DNA of 64,000 bases, from assembly GCF_013266695.1 (NCBI RefSeq), contig NZ_JABRXF010000001.1:1245736-1309735 (forward strand), read 5' to 3'. The position numbers and the translations under genes were made by a program. Positions 8,863-17,905 of the stretch are shown piece after piece. The notes beneath the pieces are model-generated. The model was given only the letters and a program-made list of their open reading frames with translations. It had not been told where the DNA came from and did no database searches. This stretch comes from Hongsoonwoonella zoysiae. GTDB lineage: Bacteria; Pseudomonadota; Alphaproteobacteria; Rhizobiales; Stappiaceae. Position 1 is the stretch's first letter. Every line of letters begins with the position of its first letter.

Positions 8863-10662
8863 TCAGACCGCCACGCCCCAATCGGCGCTCAACCGCACTG
8901 CGCCGTTGATGATGCCGACCATCGAATAGGTTTGCGGGAAATTGCCCCAAAGCTCGCCCGTCGAGGGCGTCGTGTCCTCCGACAGAAGCCCGACATGGTT
9001 GCGGCAGGAAAGCATGGTCTCGTAAATCTCGCGCGCCTCATCCTTGCGGCCCATTCTGGCGAGCGCGTCGATGTACCAGAAGGTGCAGATGTTGAAGGCG
9101 TTTTCCGGCGCGCCGAAATCATCCGGCGCGTGATAGCGGAAGAGGTGATTTCCCTTCCTCAACGTCTCGCCGATCTTGTCGACCGTCTTGCCGAAGCGCG
9201 GGTCGTCGGCAGGCAGGAAACCCACCTCGGCCATGAGAAGGAGCCCGGCGTCAAGGTCGCTTCCGCCGAAGCTTTCGACGAATGCGCCGATTTTCTGATT
9301 CCAGCCCTTTTCGCAGATGACGGCGTGAATCCGGTCGGCCCGCTCGCGCCAGAACGCTTCGCGCTGGTCGAGGCCGAAGTTTCCGGCGATCTTGGCGAGC
9401 CTGTCGCACGCCGCCCAGCACATGAGTGACGAAGAGGTGTGAACGCGCGCGCGCGTTCTCAGTTCCCACATGCCGGCATCCGGCTGATCGTGCATCTGGT
9501 AAGCCTGTTCGCCGACCTTTTCCAGACGCTCGAAATCGTCGATTCCCGGCTGGTGCAGGAGGCGCTTGTCGAAGAAGGCCTGCGAAGCGCCGAGCACGAT
9601 ATTGCCGTAGACGTCGTGCTGGAAATGCTCGTAAGCCTGATTGCCGACGCGTACCGGCCCCATGCCGCGGTAACCCGGAAGGTCCACGAACTTCTCTTCA
9701 AGCCTGGCTTCAAGGCCGATACCGTAAAGCGGCTGCACGTGCTCGCCATCGGTCACGAGCGCGATATTGTTCAAATAGCGCAGGTAGTTTTCCATCGTCT
9801 CCATTTCGGAGAGCGAATTGAGCGCACGCACGACGAAAAACGCATCCCTCAGCCAGCAGTAGCGATAATCCCAGTTGCGCTCGGTTCCCGCCGCTTCGGG
9901 GATGGAGGTGGTGGCGGCGGCGATGATCGCGCCCGTTTCCTCGTAGGTGCAAAGCTTCAGCGTGATCGCCGCGCGGATGACGGCTTCCTGATATTCGAGC
10001 GGCAGGCCGAGCCTGCGCGTCCACAGCTTCCAGTAACGGACTGTCCCTTCCTCGAACTCCCGGCAAAGCTTTTCCGGGTGGTCGGTCAGGCTTTCATCCG
10101 GCCCCAGGTGGAAGGACATGGGCCCGTCGAGGAAGAACGGCGTTTCGTTGCGCACGTAGGTAACCGAGGCATTCGTCGTCATGCGCACGGTCGTGCCGTT
10201 GCCGACATAGCGTATATGGTTCGAACCGAACGTGATGTCCGGCACGCGCTCGCCATGGGCCATGCGCGGCCGGCACCGCACGCGGATGCGCGGATGACCG
10301 GAAATCGGCCTGACGCGTCTCACGATCCCGGTCGGACGGAACATGCGCCCGGCCCGCTCGAACCGCGGTGCGAAATCCGTGATCTCGATTGCGTTTCCCG
10401 CCTCGTCGAACAGGCGCGTTCGCACGACGGCGGTATTTTCAACATATTGCTGCTCGCAGTGCACCGTGTCCGGAAGCTCGATCGCGAACGCCCCGTCACC
10501 CTCCTCGCCACGCGTGCCCAGAAGCGAGTGAAACACGGGATCGCCGTCGAAGCGCGGCAGGCACCACCAGACGATTCGCCCGGCCTTGTCGATCAGGGCC
10601 GCGCTTGAGCAGTTGCCGATCATCGCGAGATCGAGCGAGGGTTCCACAGATATCATAGGCAA
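8863..10662 (-). CDS. Glycoside hydrolase family 15 protein (glucoamylase/trehalase-like)
   Basis: A 599-residue GH15 protein: an N-terminal beta domain (IGNCSSAALIDKAGRIVWWC, RFDGDPVFHSLLG) and a catalytic alpha/alpha barrel with NWDYRYCWLRDAFF, GMWELRTR (general acid Glu) and GELWGNFPQTYS (general base region). GH15 includes glucoamylases and, in mycobacteria, trehalases. I see no signal peptide, so it should act in the cytoplasm. The TTG start has GAGG 7 nt upstream; an ATG two codons later is also possible. Sitting between otsB and otsA, it may hydrolyse trehalose or another alpha-glucoside in the same pathway. Confidence 0.88.
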   Translation of the reverse strand: MPMISVEPSLDLAMIGNCSSAALIDKAGRIVWWCLPRFDGDPVFHSLLGTRGEEGDGAFAIELPDTVHCEQQYVENTAVVRTRLFDEAGNAIEITDFAPRFERAGRMFRPTGIVRRVRPISGHPRIRVRCRPRMAHGERVPDITFGSNHIRYVGNGTTVRMTTNASVTYVRNETPFFLDGPMSFHLGPDESLTDHPEKLCREFEEGTVRYWKLWTRRLGLPLEYQEAVIRAAITLKLCTYEETGAIIAAATTSIPEAAGTERNWDYRYCWLRDAFFVVRALNSLSEMETMENYLRYLNNIALVTDGEHVQPLYGIGLEARLEEKFVDLPGYRGMGPVRVGNQAYEHFQHDVYGNIVLGASQAFFDKRLLHQPGIDDFERLEKVGEQAYQMHDQPDAGMWELRTRARVHTSSSLMCWAACDRLAKIAGNFGLDQREAFWRERADRIHAVICEKGWNQKIGAFVESFGGSDLDAGLLLMAEVGFLPADDPRFGKTVDKIGETLRKGNHLFRYHAPDDFGAPENAFNICTFWYIDALARMGRKDEAREIYETMLSCRNHVGLLSEDTTPSTGELWGNFPQTYSMVGIINGAVRLSADWGVAV

Positions 10663-10679
10663 TAAAACCCCTCAGGCTT

Positions 10680-11510
10680 TCAATCCGTCCGATTGTTGCG
10701 TGTCGTGAGCCAGCCGTGAACCGCCGGAACGTCCTTCAGCCGGAAATTCGCGATGCTTTCGCCCGCGCCCACCTTCACGCCGAAGCCGCCGAGACGGCGA
10801 GCAGCGCGCATTCCGTCCTCGTCTGTCGTATCGTCTCCGATGAAGACCGGGACACGCCCCTGAAACGGCCGCTCTTCCATGAAGGTTTCCACGATCCGGC
10901 CCTTGTCCCAGAGATCCGGCTTGGCCTCGACGACCATCTTTCCGGAAACCAGATGCAGATCCTCCAGGTCGGCGATCGCATTTTTCATGAATGCGAGAAT
11001 ATCGGGGCCGGATTGCGGCAGCGCGCGAAAGTGCACGGCAAGAGCCGCGCCCTTGTCCTCCACGAAGACCCCGTCGCGAATGATTTTCGCGCGGGAAAGC
11101 CTTTCGCGCAGCACGTCGATTTCCGTTCCGATTTCCGCAGTGACAACAGGGTCTTCGGGTTTCAGGCGATATTCCAACCCGTGCAGTCCCGCGGTCGGGA
11201 GGCGCAAGGGAGACAGGAACCAGTCGATTTCCTGAACAGGACGTCCGCTGACGACGGCGAGCGCACCGCCGAGATACGAGAGGCAGCCGGTGAGGGCCGA
11301 TGTCAGCCCTTCAGCCGGTTCGACCTCTTCCGGCGTGTCGACGATTTCGACGAGCGTGCCGTCAAAATCCAGGAAGACGGCCATATTCGAAGCGAGTTCG
11401 GGAAGCGCGCGCATGCGGCTGAGAGTATCGAATAGTGCACCGCAGGAAAAGTCGGTGGGGCTTATTTGCAGTGCACCATTCAAAGCAAGGGCATGATTAC
11501 GCTTGGCCAA
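10680..11510 (-). CDS. otsB: Trehalose-6-phosphate phosphatase
   Basis: OtsB dephosphorylates trehalose-6-phosphate. The HAD motif I is [15 protein letters not shown], motif II is [12 protein letters not shown], and [17 protein letters not shown] is motif [10 protein letters not shown] is a family signature. Length is normal. The start is uncertain: the open frame begins at a TTG at 11510, only 19 bp after the ATPase gene, and the first in-frame ATG is at 11414, 13 codons before the DFDGT motif; neither has a strong ribosome binding site. Order otsB-GH15-otsA with very short gaps indicates one transcript. Confidence 0.9.
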   Translation of the reverse strand: MAKRNHALALNGALQISPTDFSCGALFDTLSRMRALPELASNMAVFLDFDGTLVEIVDTPEEVEPAEGLTSALTGCLSYLGGALAVVSGRPVQEIDWFLSPLRLPTAGLHGLEYRLKPEDPVVTAEIGTEIDVLRERLSRAKIIRDGVFVEDKGAALAVHFRALPQSGPDILAFMKNAIADLEDLHLVSGKMVVEAKPDLWDKGRIVETFMEERPFQGRVPVFIGDDTTDEDGMRAARRLGGFGVKVGAGESIANFRLKDVPAVHGWLTTRNNRTD

Positions 11511-11529
11511 CCATTACGAAGAAGTGTAG

Positions 11530-12357
11530 TCAGGCCGCTTCCTCGCTCGCCATGGCACCCGGTCCGGGCTTGGCGCCCTTCGGGCATTTGCCGAGGATGA
11601 TCATCCCGAGCACTTCGTCCTTGGTGACGTCGGACGTGCGCGCGGTGCCGACAAGCTGGCCGTTCTTCATCACCGCCACGCGGTCGGCAAGATCGAAGAC
11701 GTCGTGGATGTCGTGGCTGATGAGGAAGATGCCGATGCCTTCGTCCTTCAGCTTCTTGGTCAGCTCCGCCACCTGCTGGGTTTCCTGGGGTCCAAGTGCC
11801 GCCGTCGGCTCGTCCATGATGATGATGCGCGCGTTGAAGTAGATCGCGCGGGCGATCGCGACCGACTGGCGCTGGCCGCCGGAAAGCGCGCGCACCGGAT
11901 CCTTGAACTTTTTGAAGTTCGGGTTGAGCCTGTGCATCACCTCGCGCGCGGCCGCCTCCATCGCCACATCGTCGAGCGTGCCCCAGGCGGTACGCAACTC
12001 CCGGCCCAGGAAGAGGTTGGCCGCCGCATCGACGTTGTCGGCAAGGGCAAGCGTCTGGTAGATCGTCTCGATGCCATAGCGTTTCGCATCGCGCGGGTTG
12101 TGGATATCCGCCTTCTGGCCGTCGATGAATATCTCGCCGGCGTCGCGCCGGTAGGCGCCCGACAGGATCTTGATCAGCGTCGATTTGCCCGCGCCGTTAT
12201 GGCCGAGCAAGCCGACGACTTCGCCGGGGTAAAGGTCGACGGAGACATGATCCACCGCCTTGATGCCGCCGAACGAGATCGACATGTCCCGCATTTCCAC
12301 GAGCGGGGTGCCGCTGATGGTCGAGGAGCCGGGTTCGTGTCCCAGATTTTCCGCCAT
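11530..12357 (-). CDS. Sugar ABC transporter ATP-binding protein (single domain)
   Basis: A 275-residue ABC ATPase: Walker [11 protein letters not shown]-loop YQTLALADN, signature [14 protein letters not shown], Walker [13 protein letters not shown], switch His in LISHDIHDV. It resembles one half of XylG; classical monosaccharide importers carry two fused ATPase domains of about 500 residues, whereas this version has one and must work as a dimer. The frame is open further upstream, but ATG at 12357 has GAGGAT before it and lies 11 bp after the permease stop. It powers the permease encoded immediately upstream. Confidence 0.88.
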   Translation of the reverse strand: MAENLGHEPGSSTISGTPLVEMRDMSISFGGIKAVDHVSVDLYPGEVVGLLGHNGAGKSTLIKILSGAYRRDAGEIFIDGQKADIHNPRDAKRYGIETIYQTLALADNVDAAANLFLGRELRTAWGTLDDVAMEAAAREVMHRLNPNFKKFKDPVRALSGGQRQSVAIARAIYFNARIIIMDEPTAALGPQETQQVAELTKKLKDEGIGIFLISHDIHDVFDLADRVAVMKNGQLVGTARTSDVTKDEVLGMIILGKCPKGAKPGPGAMASEEAA

Positions 12358-12368
12358 TTTATCCTCCC

Positions 12369-13676
12369 TCAGCCCGCGCGCTTGCGATAGAGCGTGTCGA
12401 TGAAGACCGCCAACACCAGAACGATGCCGACGACGATGTTCTGCAGGGGCGAATCGAGCCCCATGAGCACCATGCCCGTTTGCAGCGACTGCATGACGGC
12501 CGCGCCCAGCATTGCTCCGGCGATCGTGCCCGCGCCGCCGGCAAGGGACGTTCCGCCGATAACCGCCGCGGCGATGGTGTAAAGCTCGTCGAGCGTGCCT
12601 TGCGCGTTGGTGGCCGAGGTCAGGCGCGCGGTGGAAATCGCAGCCGCGATGGCCGCCAGCATGCCCATGAGCGCGAAGACATAGACCGTGATCTTGCGGG
12701 TATCGACGCCGGCAAGAGCTGCGGCTTCCGGATTGCCGCCGATGGCGAAAACGTAGCGCCCGAAGCGTGTGCGCTTGGCAAGAAACGTCATGACGATGCC
12801 CACGCCCACGGCAACAAGCACCGGCACGGCGTAACCGAAACTGATCTCCAGCCCGCCTTCGGGGATGGCGATGCCCTGTTCCTTGGCGAAGCGGCGGGCA
12901 AGTGCTGGCGGCAGCGTGTAGGCGTTGACGACCCAGGTGGCGGCGATGATCGCACCGGAAGCAAGGCCGACTGTGACGATTTCCGCCCACATGGGCTTGA
13001 GCGGGAACTGGAAGCGCTTGCGCTGCCGGCGGGCGTTGACGGTGGCGAGCAGCACCAGCGCGACCGCAATCGCGGCAAGTATCCAGCTCCAGGTCTCGCC
13101 GATGGCGCCGTTCGCGCCGCCGCCGATCAGCTTGAAATTGTCATCGGTGAGCGGGATGGTCTTTCCCTGCGCCACCCACCAGGCAGCACCACGCCAGACG
13201 AGCAGCCCGCCAAGCGTCACGATGAAGGCGGGAACCCCCATGAAAGCGACGATGAAGCCCTGAAGCGCGCCGATCAGAAGGCCGATGAACATGCCCGCCA
13301 GAAGCGTGGCGATCCACACGAGCGGATGATTGAAGCCGAGCGTCTGTGTCAGATAACTCGCCTGGAAGACGGCCATGATCATGCCGGTCACGCCCAGGAC
13401 CGAGCCGACCGACAGGTCGATATTGCGCGTGACGATAATAAGGACCATGCCCGTCGACATGACGGCGATCGACGCCGTCTGGACGGAGAGGTTCCACAGG
13501 TTTCGAGGCGTCAGGAAGTTGCCGCCCGAAAAGATGTCGAAACCCACCCAGATCACCAGAAGGGCCGCGATCATGCCGAGCATTCGGGTATCGATTTCAA
13601 GCGCCTGGATAATCGAGCGTGGCTGCGTCGAAGGCTGCGCCGACGCCGCCGGCTTGATGTCAGAACTCGTCGACAT
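12369..13676 (-). CDS. xylH: Sugar ABC transporter permease, XylH family
   Basis: A 435-residue membrane protein with about ten hydrophobic helices. Strong landmarks are [51 protein letters not shown] and [17 protein letters not shown], all typical of the BPD_transp_2 family, and the extra central segment with [15 protein letters not shown] is characteristic of XylH. Xylose is therefore the first guess, but the operon continues into trehalose genes, so another sugar is possible. Start ATG at 13676. Confidence 0.85.
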   Translation of the reverse strand: MSTSSDIKPAASAQPSTQPRSIIQALEIDTRMLGMIAALLVIWVGFDIFSGGNFLTPRNLWNLSVQTASIAVMSTGMVLIIVTRNIDLSVGSVLGVTGMIMAVFQASYLTQTLGFNHPLVWIATLLAGMFIGLLIGALQGFIVAFMGVPAFIVTLGGLLVWRGAAWWVAQGKTIPLTDDNFKLIGGGANGAIGETWSWILAAIAVALVLLATVNARRQRKRFQFPLKPMWAEIVTVGLASGAIIAATWVVNAYTLPPALARRFAKEQGIAIPEGGLEISFGYAVPVLVAVGVGIVMTFLAKRTRFGRYVFAIGGNPEAAALAGVDTRKITVYVFALMGMLAAIAAAISTARLTSATNAQGTLDELYTIAAAVIGGTSLAGGAGTIAGAMLGAAVMQSLQTGMVLMGLDSPLQNIVVGIVLVLAVFIDTLYRKRAG

Positions 13677-13892
13677 GGGAACTCCGTGGAAAACTGTAAG
13701 CGGTGCGTCCGGTCCATTTCACGCGAGCCGGGAAACCGCTTGAGCGTCGTGGCATCTGATGCCTGGAACCCGGGGGCCACAACGGACCGCCGTCGTGTGG
13801 CCGGCAGCCGGAGGGCAGCCCGTTGCAGGGGAGGCGCGCCGGGTTGGCGGAAGTCTCCCTCTTCAAAGGTAAGCCCGGCCCTGCCGGCGCCT

Positions 13893-13919
13893 GGACCGGC
13901 CGGACGTCCCGGCCGGTCC
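13893..13919 (-). other. Intercistronic hairpin after the binding-protein gene
   Basis: GGACCGGCCGG-ACGTC-CCGGCCGGTCC is an 11-bp perfect stem 14 bp downstream of the binding-protein stop. No T-run follows, so it looks like an mRNA-stabilising or attenuating stem rather than a full terminator. Such stems can raise binding-protein levels above those of the permease. The remainder of 13677-13933 shows no gene. Confidence 0.65.
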
Positions 13920-13933
13920 GATGCGTCCGGACT

Positions 13934-14974
13934 TTAGTTGCAGGCGGCGACCGAACCTGCTTCCACACCCTGGCAGACGGTGTCCTTGGACACCCAGCCG
14001 GCATCGATCACCACGTTGAGATTGTCCTGGGTGATCGGGATCGGCGCCAGGAACGTCGCGGTCATTTCAATGCCGCTCGGCCCGCCGGACCACTTCTGCG
14101 AGCCTTCGATCTCTTCAAGCGCCTTACCCTTGGCAAGGTCGACGGCGATGCTCGCAGCCGCCTTGCCAAGCTCGCGCGCATCTTTCCAGACCGAAACGGT
14201 CTGCGTGCCGAGGGCAACCCGGTTCAGCGCGGCATGGTCGCCGTCCTGGCCGGAGACCGGAACGCTGCCGTCGAGGCCCTGGGCGGCAAGAGCCGCGATC
14301 ACGCCGCCGGCTGTGCCGTCGTTGGAGGCAACGACCGCGTCGACCTCGTTGTTGTTGGCGGTCAGGAACTGCTCCATGTTGCGCTGCGCGTTAGCCGGCA
14401 GCCAGCCGTCGGTATAGGCTTCGCCCACGACCTTGATCTTGCCGGCGTCGATCGCTTCCTGCAGCACTTCGAGCTGACCGGAGTGCAGGAAATCGGCGTT
14501 CGGATCGGCGGAAGAACCCTTAATGAAGACGTAATTGCCCTCAGGCTGAACCTTGAAAACCTCGCGCGCCTGGATGCGGCCGACTTCCTTGTTGTCGAAG
14601 GTGAGGTAATAGGCGTCCGGAATTTCGATCAGACGGTCGTAGCCGACGACCGGAATGCCCTCGTTCACGGCCTTTTCGACGGCCGGGCGGATCGCCTCGG
14701 AATCCTGGGCAAGGATGATCAGCGCGTCGGCGCCGCGCGAAATCAGGCTTTCCACGTCCGAAAGCTGCTTGGCGGCCGAGGACTGCGCGTCGGCGGAGAT
14801 ATATTCCGCGCCGAGAGCTTCGAGCTGGCTCTTGATCGCCGCCTCGTCCGTCTTCCAGCGCTCCTCCTGGAAGTTCGACCAGCTCACGCCGACGGTGATG
14901 TCCTGCGCGTTGGCCGCGGTCAAGGCGGTGGCGGACAGTAGCGCGCCCGCGACGATTGGAATGAGTTTCTTCAT
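13934..14974 (-). CDS. xylF: Sugar ABC transporter substrate-binding protein, XylF-like
   Basis: A 346-residue periplasmic protein with a Sec signal peptide ([20 protein letters not shown], cleavage after ANA). The mature part has the Peripla_BP_4 fold: [57 protein letters not shown]. These phrases match XylF of D-xylose importers. I chose ATG at 14974 because GGAGGAAA precedes it and the signal peptide begins there, although the frame is open to 15058. It is the first gene of the transporter-trehalose operon, facing the ROK gene across a 247-bp intergenic region. Confidence 0.87.
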   Translation of the reverse strand: MKKLIPIVAGALLSATALTAANAQDITVGVSWSNFQEERWKTDEAAIKSQLEALGAEYISADAQSSAAKQLSDVESLISRGADALIILAQDSEAIRPAVEKAVNEGIPVVGYDRLIEIPDAYYLTFDNKEVGRIQAREVFKVQPEGNYVFIKGSSADPNADFLHSGQLEVLQEAIDAGKIKVVGEAYTDGWLPANAQRNMEQFLTANNNEVDAVVASNDGTAGGVIAALAAQGLDGSVPVSGQDGDHAALNRVALGTQTVSVWKDARELGKAAASIAVDLAKGKALEEIEGSQKWSGGPSGIEMTATFLAPIPITQDNLNVVIDAGWVSKDTVCQGVEAGSVAACN

Positions 14975-15077
14975 CCTGGTGTTTCCTCCTGACACACCGT
15001 CCCTCCCATGCGGAACGGAAATTCTTGTTCGACGCTCCTGAATACGTGCGAGCGCCACTGGCGAACAACCGCACGAT

Positions 15078-15104
15078 AATTTTTTTGGCGTCCGAAAAAA
15101 AGTT
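15078..15104. promoter_or_regulatory. Candidate operator in the binding protein / ROK divergent region
   Basis: A T-tract, TTTTTTT-GGCGTCCG-AAAAAAA (15080-15101), forms an almost perfect inverted repeat midway between the divergent genes. ROK-family repressors usually bind long A/T-rich dyads such as this next to their own gene. The function is inferred from position and symmetry only. Confidence 0.45.
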
Positions 15105-15221
15105 GCTCCAATCCGATCCTGCTGTCAACATGGTTTCGCAAAACAGATCGGCGTAGCTAAAAATAACGAGAAATGGCCGCCGGCGGATTCATGGGTGGAA
15201 ACGTGAGGCAAGGCGATAAAC

Positions 15222-16487
15222 ATGACGGAAAAGGCTGACCGCGATCAGATACGCCGGCAGAACCGGTCGATCGTGCTTCAGGCCTTGCGGCGGGACGGCC
15301 CGCAGGCGCGGATCGACCTTGGACGCGCGACGCAACTGAGCCCGGCGACCGTTACCTCGATCACCTCCGACCTTATCCAGGAAGGGTTGATCGCAGGCGT
15401 GGAAGATGGCGTGCAAAAGGCGCCCCAGAAGGCGCCGATGGCGCGCGGGCGGCCGCGTTCGCTGCTCGCGCTCAACCCGGCGGCAGCCAGTGTCGTCGCC
15501 ATTAAAATTTCCGTGAATACGATAGATCTCGTGCTTGCCGACTATGCCGGGCGCATCGCCGCGCGCGAGCGCCTTTCCTTCGACAGCGCGAATATCTCGG
15601 GCGGCGACTTCGTCGAAACGCTGGTCGGCGCGGCGAAAGCCTTTTGCGACGCCAACAGCCTTTCGGACGGGAATTTGCTGGAGATATCGATCGCCGCCCA
15701 GGGCGTGGTCGATTCGAGCGCCGGCACGATCGTCTGGAGTCCGGCGCTGCCGGCGCGCAATGTGCCCGTCGTCGAACCTTTGAGCCGCGCCATCGGGGCG
15801 CATTGCATGCTCTCCAACGACACCAACATGATCGCGGAGGCCCTGCACTGGTCGGATCCGCGGCGTTATGGCGGCACTTTCGCGGTGATCTTCATCGATT
15901 ACGGCGTCGGCATGGGGCTTTACGTCGACAACAAGCTCTTCGTGGGGGAAACGGGGGCGGCGGCCGAAATCGGCCACACGAATCATATTCCGGGCGGGGC
16001 GCTGTGCCGCTGCGGGCGGCGCGGCTGCCTGGAGGCCTATCTCGGCGACTACGCGATCCTTCGCATGGCCCGCGACCTGCCGCCCTCAACGCAGCCGGAG
16101 GATATTCCGGTTTCGACCCGGACTTTTCCAGATCTCGTCGATGCGGCGGCCGCCGGAAAGGAGGCGGTGCTCGGTGCCTTCCACGAGGCGGGCGTGGCGC
16201 TGGGCTACGGCGTCGCGAGGCTCGCCGCGATCCTGAGCCCGTCGCCGATCATCCTGACGGGTGCCGGCATCGTCGCCTATCCCTTCATGGAGGCGGGCAT
16301 TCGAAAGGGGCTGGAAGAGGCGCTGGTGGAAGACCTGCGCAAGACCGTGCATATCGAGCGCGTCGATTGGGAGGAGGATCTCATTGTCCATGGCACGCTC
16401 GCGCAGGCCATGCGCAGGTTCGACTTCGAGATGTTCAGCGAGGCGCGTGCCTGCGAACCGTCAGGCGTGCGGGAGGAAACGAACTGA
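15222..16487 (+). CDS. ROK family transcriptional regulator
   Basis: A 421-residue protein with an N-terminal winged HTH (RQNRSIVLQALRRDGPQARI, then QLSPATVTSITSDLIQEGLI) and a C-terminal ROK sugar-kinase-like domain. The ROK zinc motif is present: GHTNHIPGGALCRCGRRGCLEAY. In XylR/NagC-type proteins the ROK domain binds the inducer sugar and does not phosphorylate it. It is divergent from the sugar transporter, its likely target. Its stop shares a base with the next ATG (TGATG), so it is also coupled to the cytochrome gene, an unusual partner. Confidence 0.87.
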   Translation: MTEKADRDQIRRQNRSIVLQALRRDGPQARIDLGRATQLSPATVTSITSDLIQEGLIAGVEDGVQKAPQKAPMARGRPRSLLALNPAAASVVAIKISVNTIDLVLADYAGRIAARERLSFDSANISGGDFVETLVGAAKAFCDANSLSDGNLLEISIAAQGVVDSSAGTIVWSPALPARNVPVVEPLSRAIGAHCMLSNDTNMIAEALHWSDPRRYGGTFAVIFIDYGVGMGLYVDNKLFVGETGAAAEIGHTNHIPGGALCRCGRRGCLEAYLGDYAILRMARDLPPSTQPEDIPVSTRTFPDLVDAAAAGKEAVLGAFHEAGVALGYGVARLAAILSPSPIILTGAGIVAYPFMEAGIRKGLEEALVEDLRKTVHIERVDWEEDLIVHGTLAQAMRRFDFEMFSEARACEPSGVREETN

Positions 16488-17905
16488 TGGAAAAAATGCT
16501 GGCAGTTTTTTTCGCCGGCGTGGCGATCGTCCTTGCTCCGGTTCCCGTCCTTTCAGCCGACAAGCCCTGGTCGGAGCGGGTGATCGGCGCCTATGCCCCA
16601 TTTGATCCGACGGCCGCCGATACGCCGGAGGCGGCCAAGGCGCTGATCGAAAGGGGTGAGGCGCTATTCAAGGGAAAATTCGTCCGGCAAGACGGCGCGG
16701 GCAGGCCCGATGCCACGCAGGCGATCGTGCCGACGAAGCGCCGCCGTCCGGCGCTAGAGGCTTTTCAGCGCCTTTCGGGACCGGACGCCAATTCCTGCGC
16801 CGATTGTCATTTTGATCCGGTGCTTGGCGCGGGCGCGCCGTTTTCCGGCAGCGCCTTCGTTTCCGAAGGGTTCGAAAGCGCGGATTTCGACACCGTCGAT
16901 CCGCAGTTTTCAAACCAGCGCAATTCAATCGCCCTGCACGGCGTCGGGCTTGTCGAGCTGCTCGCACGCGAAATGACGGCGGACCTGCACGACCAGCGCA
17001 AGGCGGCGCTTGCAAAGGCGCGAGAGACCGGAGAAGCGGTTATCCAGCCGCTTTCCTCCAAGGGCGTTTCCTTCGGTTCGATTACCGCACGGTCGGATGG
17101 CATCGTCGATTTCGCGAAGCTCGACGGGGTCGACCAGGACCTCGTCATCCGCCCGCTGTCGCACAAGGGCGTCATCGTCTCGTTGCGCCAGTTCGCGGTC
17201 AACGCGCTCAATACCCACCACGGCATTCAGGCGGCGGAGCGTTTCGGCGCACGCTGGACCGGCACTGCCGATTTCGACGGCGACGAGATCGCCGACGAAA
17301 TCGGCGAGGGCGATGTTTCGGCACTTGTCGCCTGGATGGCGACGCGCGAAGCGCCCGGACGCAAGGCGGGCCTTCCCGATGTCTGGCGCAAGGCCGCGGC
17401 GGCCGGCGAGAAACGTTTTGCCGAGATCGGCTGCTCACAATGCCATGTGCCCGCTCTTCCGCTGGAATCCGCTATCTTCGCCGATCCAGGCCCGCTCGAC
17501 ACCGCCGGCACGCTTCGCGAGACGGAGGTCGCCCGCCCGATCGGGCTCGACCTTGAAGCCCTTGAGTGGGTAAAGGCGCTGCCGCGCGATGAAAAGGGGC
17601 GCATTCTCGTACCGCTTTTCGGCGATCTGAAGCGCCACAAGATTTCGGATCAACGCCGCGAGCGGCTCGGCAACGAGTTGCTTGCCCAACGTTTTGTCGA
17701 ACGCGACGTCTTCATGACGGCGGAACTTTGGGGCGTCGGCTCCACCGCCCCTTACGGCCATCGCGGCGACCTGACGACGCTTGACGAGGTCATCCGCGCG
17801 CATGCGGGTGAAGCGACTGATGTTCGCAAGCGCTACGAGGATCTTGACGAGGAGGATCGCCAGACGATCATCGCCTTCCTTCGCAGCCTGGAGATTACGC
17901 AATGA
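16487..17905 (+). CDS. Diheme c-type cytochrome, di-heme oxidoreductase (DHOR) family
   Basis: A 472-residue exported protein with a signal peptide (MEKMLAVFFAGVAIVLAPVP) and two haem c sites, CADCH at 104-108 and CSQCH at 316-320. Spacing and the motifs NALNTHHGIQAAERFG and MTAELWGVGSTAPYGHRGD fit the di-haem oxidoreductase/putative peroxidase family (COG3488). A loop DFDGDEIADEI (263-273) resembles a calcium-binding site. Electron donor and substrate are unknown. It overlaps the ROK stop by 1 nt and the next gene by 4 nt, so the three genes are probably made together. Confidence 0.83.
   Translation: MEKMLAVFFAGVAIVLAPVPVLSADKPWSERVIGAYAPFDPTAADTPEAAKALIERGEALFKGKFVRQDGAGRPDATQAIVPTKRRRPALEAFQRLSGPDANSCADCHFDPVLGAGAPFSGSAFVSEGFESADFDTVDPQFSNQRNSIALHGVGLVELLAREMTADLHDQRKAALAKARETGEAVIQPLSSKGVSFGSITARSDGIVDFAKLDGVDQDLVIRPLSHKGVIVSLRQFAVNALNTHHGIQAAERFGARWTGTADFDGDEIADEIGEGDVSALVAWMATREAPGRKAGLPDVWRKAAAAGEKRFAEIGCSQCHVPALPLESAIFADPGPLDTAGTLRETEVARPIGLDLEALEWVKALPRDEKGRILVPLFGDLKRHKISDQRRERLGNELLAQRFVERDVFMTAELWGVGSTAPYGHRGDLTTLDEVIRAHAGEATDVRKRYEDLDEEDRQTIIAFLRSLEITQ

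Noticed and set aside
7330-9429. A 699-codon open frame on the plus strand opposite otsA and GH15
   Set aside because: It is the antisense shadow of two clearly recognised genes; its protein has no family features and is rich in Arg, His and Asp, as usual for such frames in GC-rich DNA.
12358-12990. Extension of the sugar ABC ATPase frame far upstream into the permease gene
   Set aside because: The extra 211 residues are low-complexity Arg/His-rich and overlap the permease; the ATG at 12357 has a ribosome binding site and begins the ABC domain.
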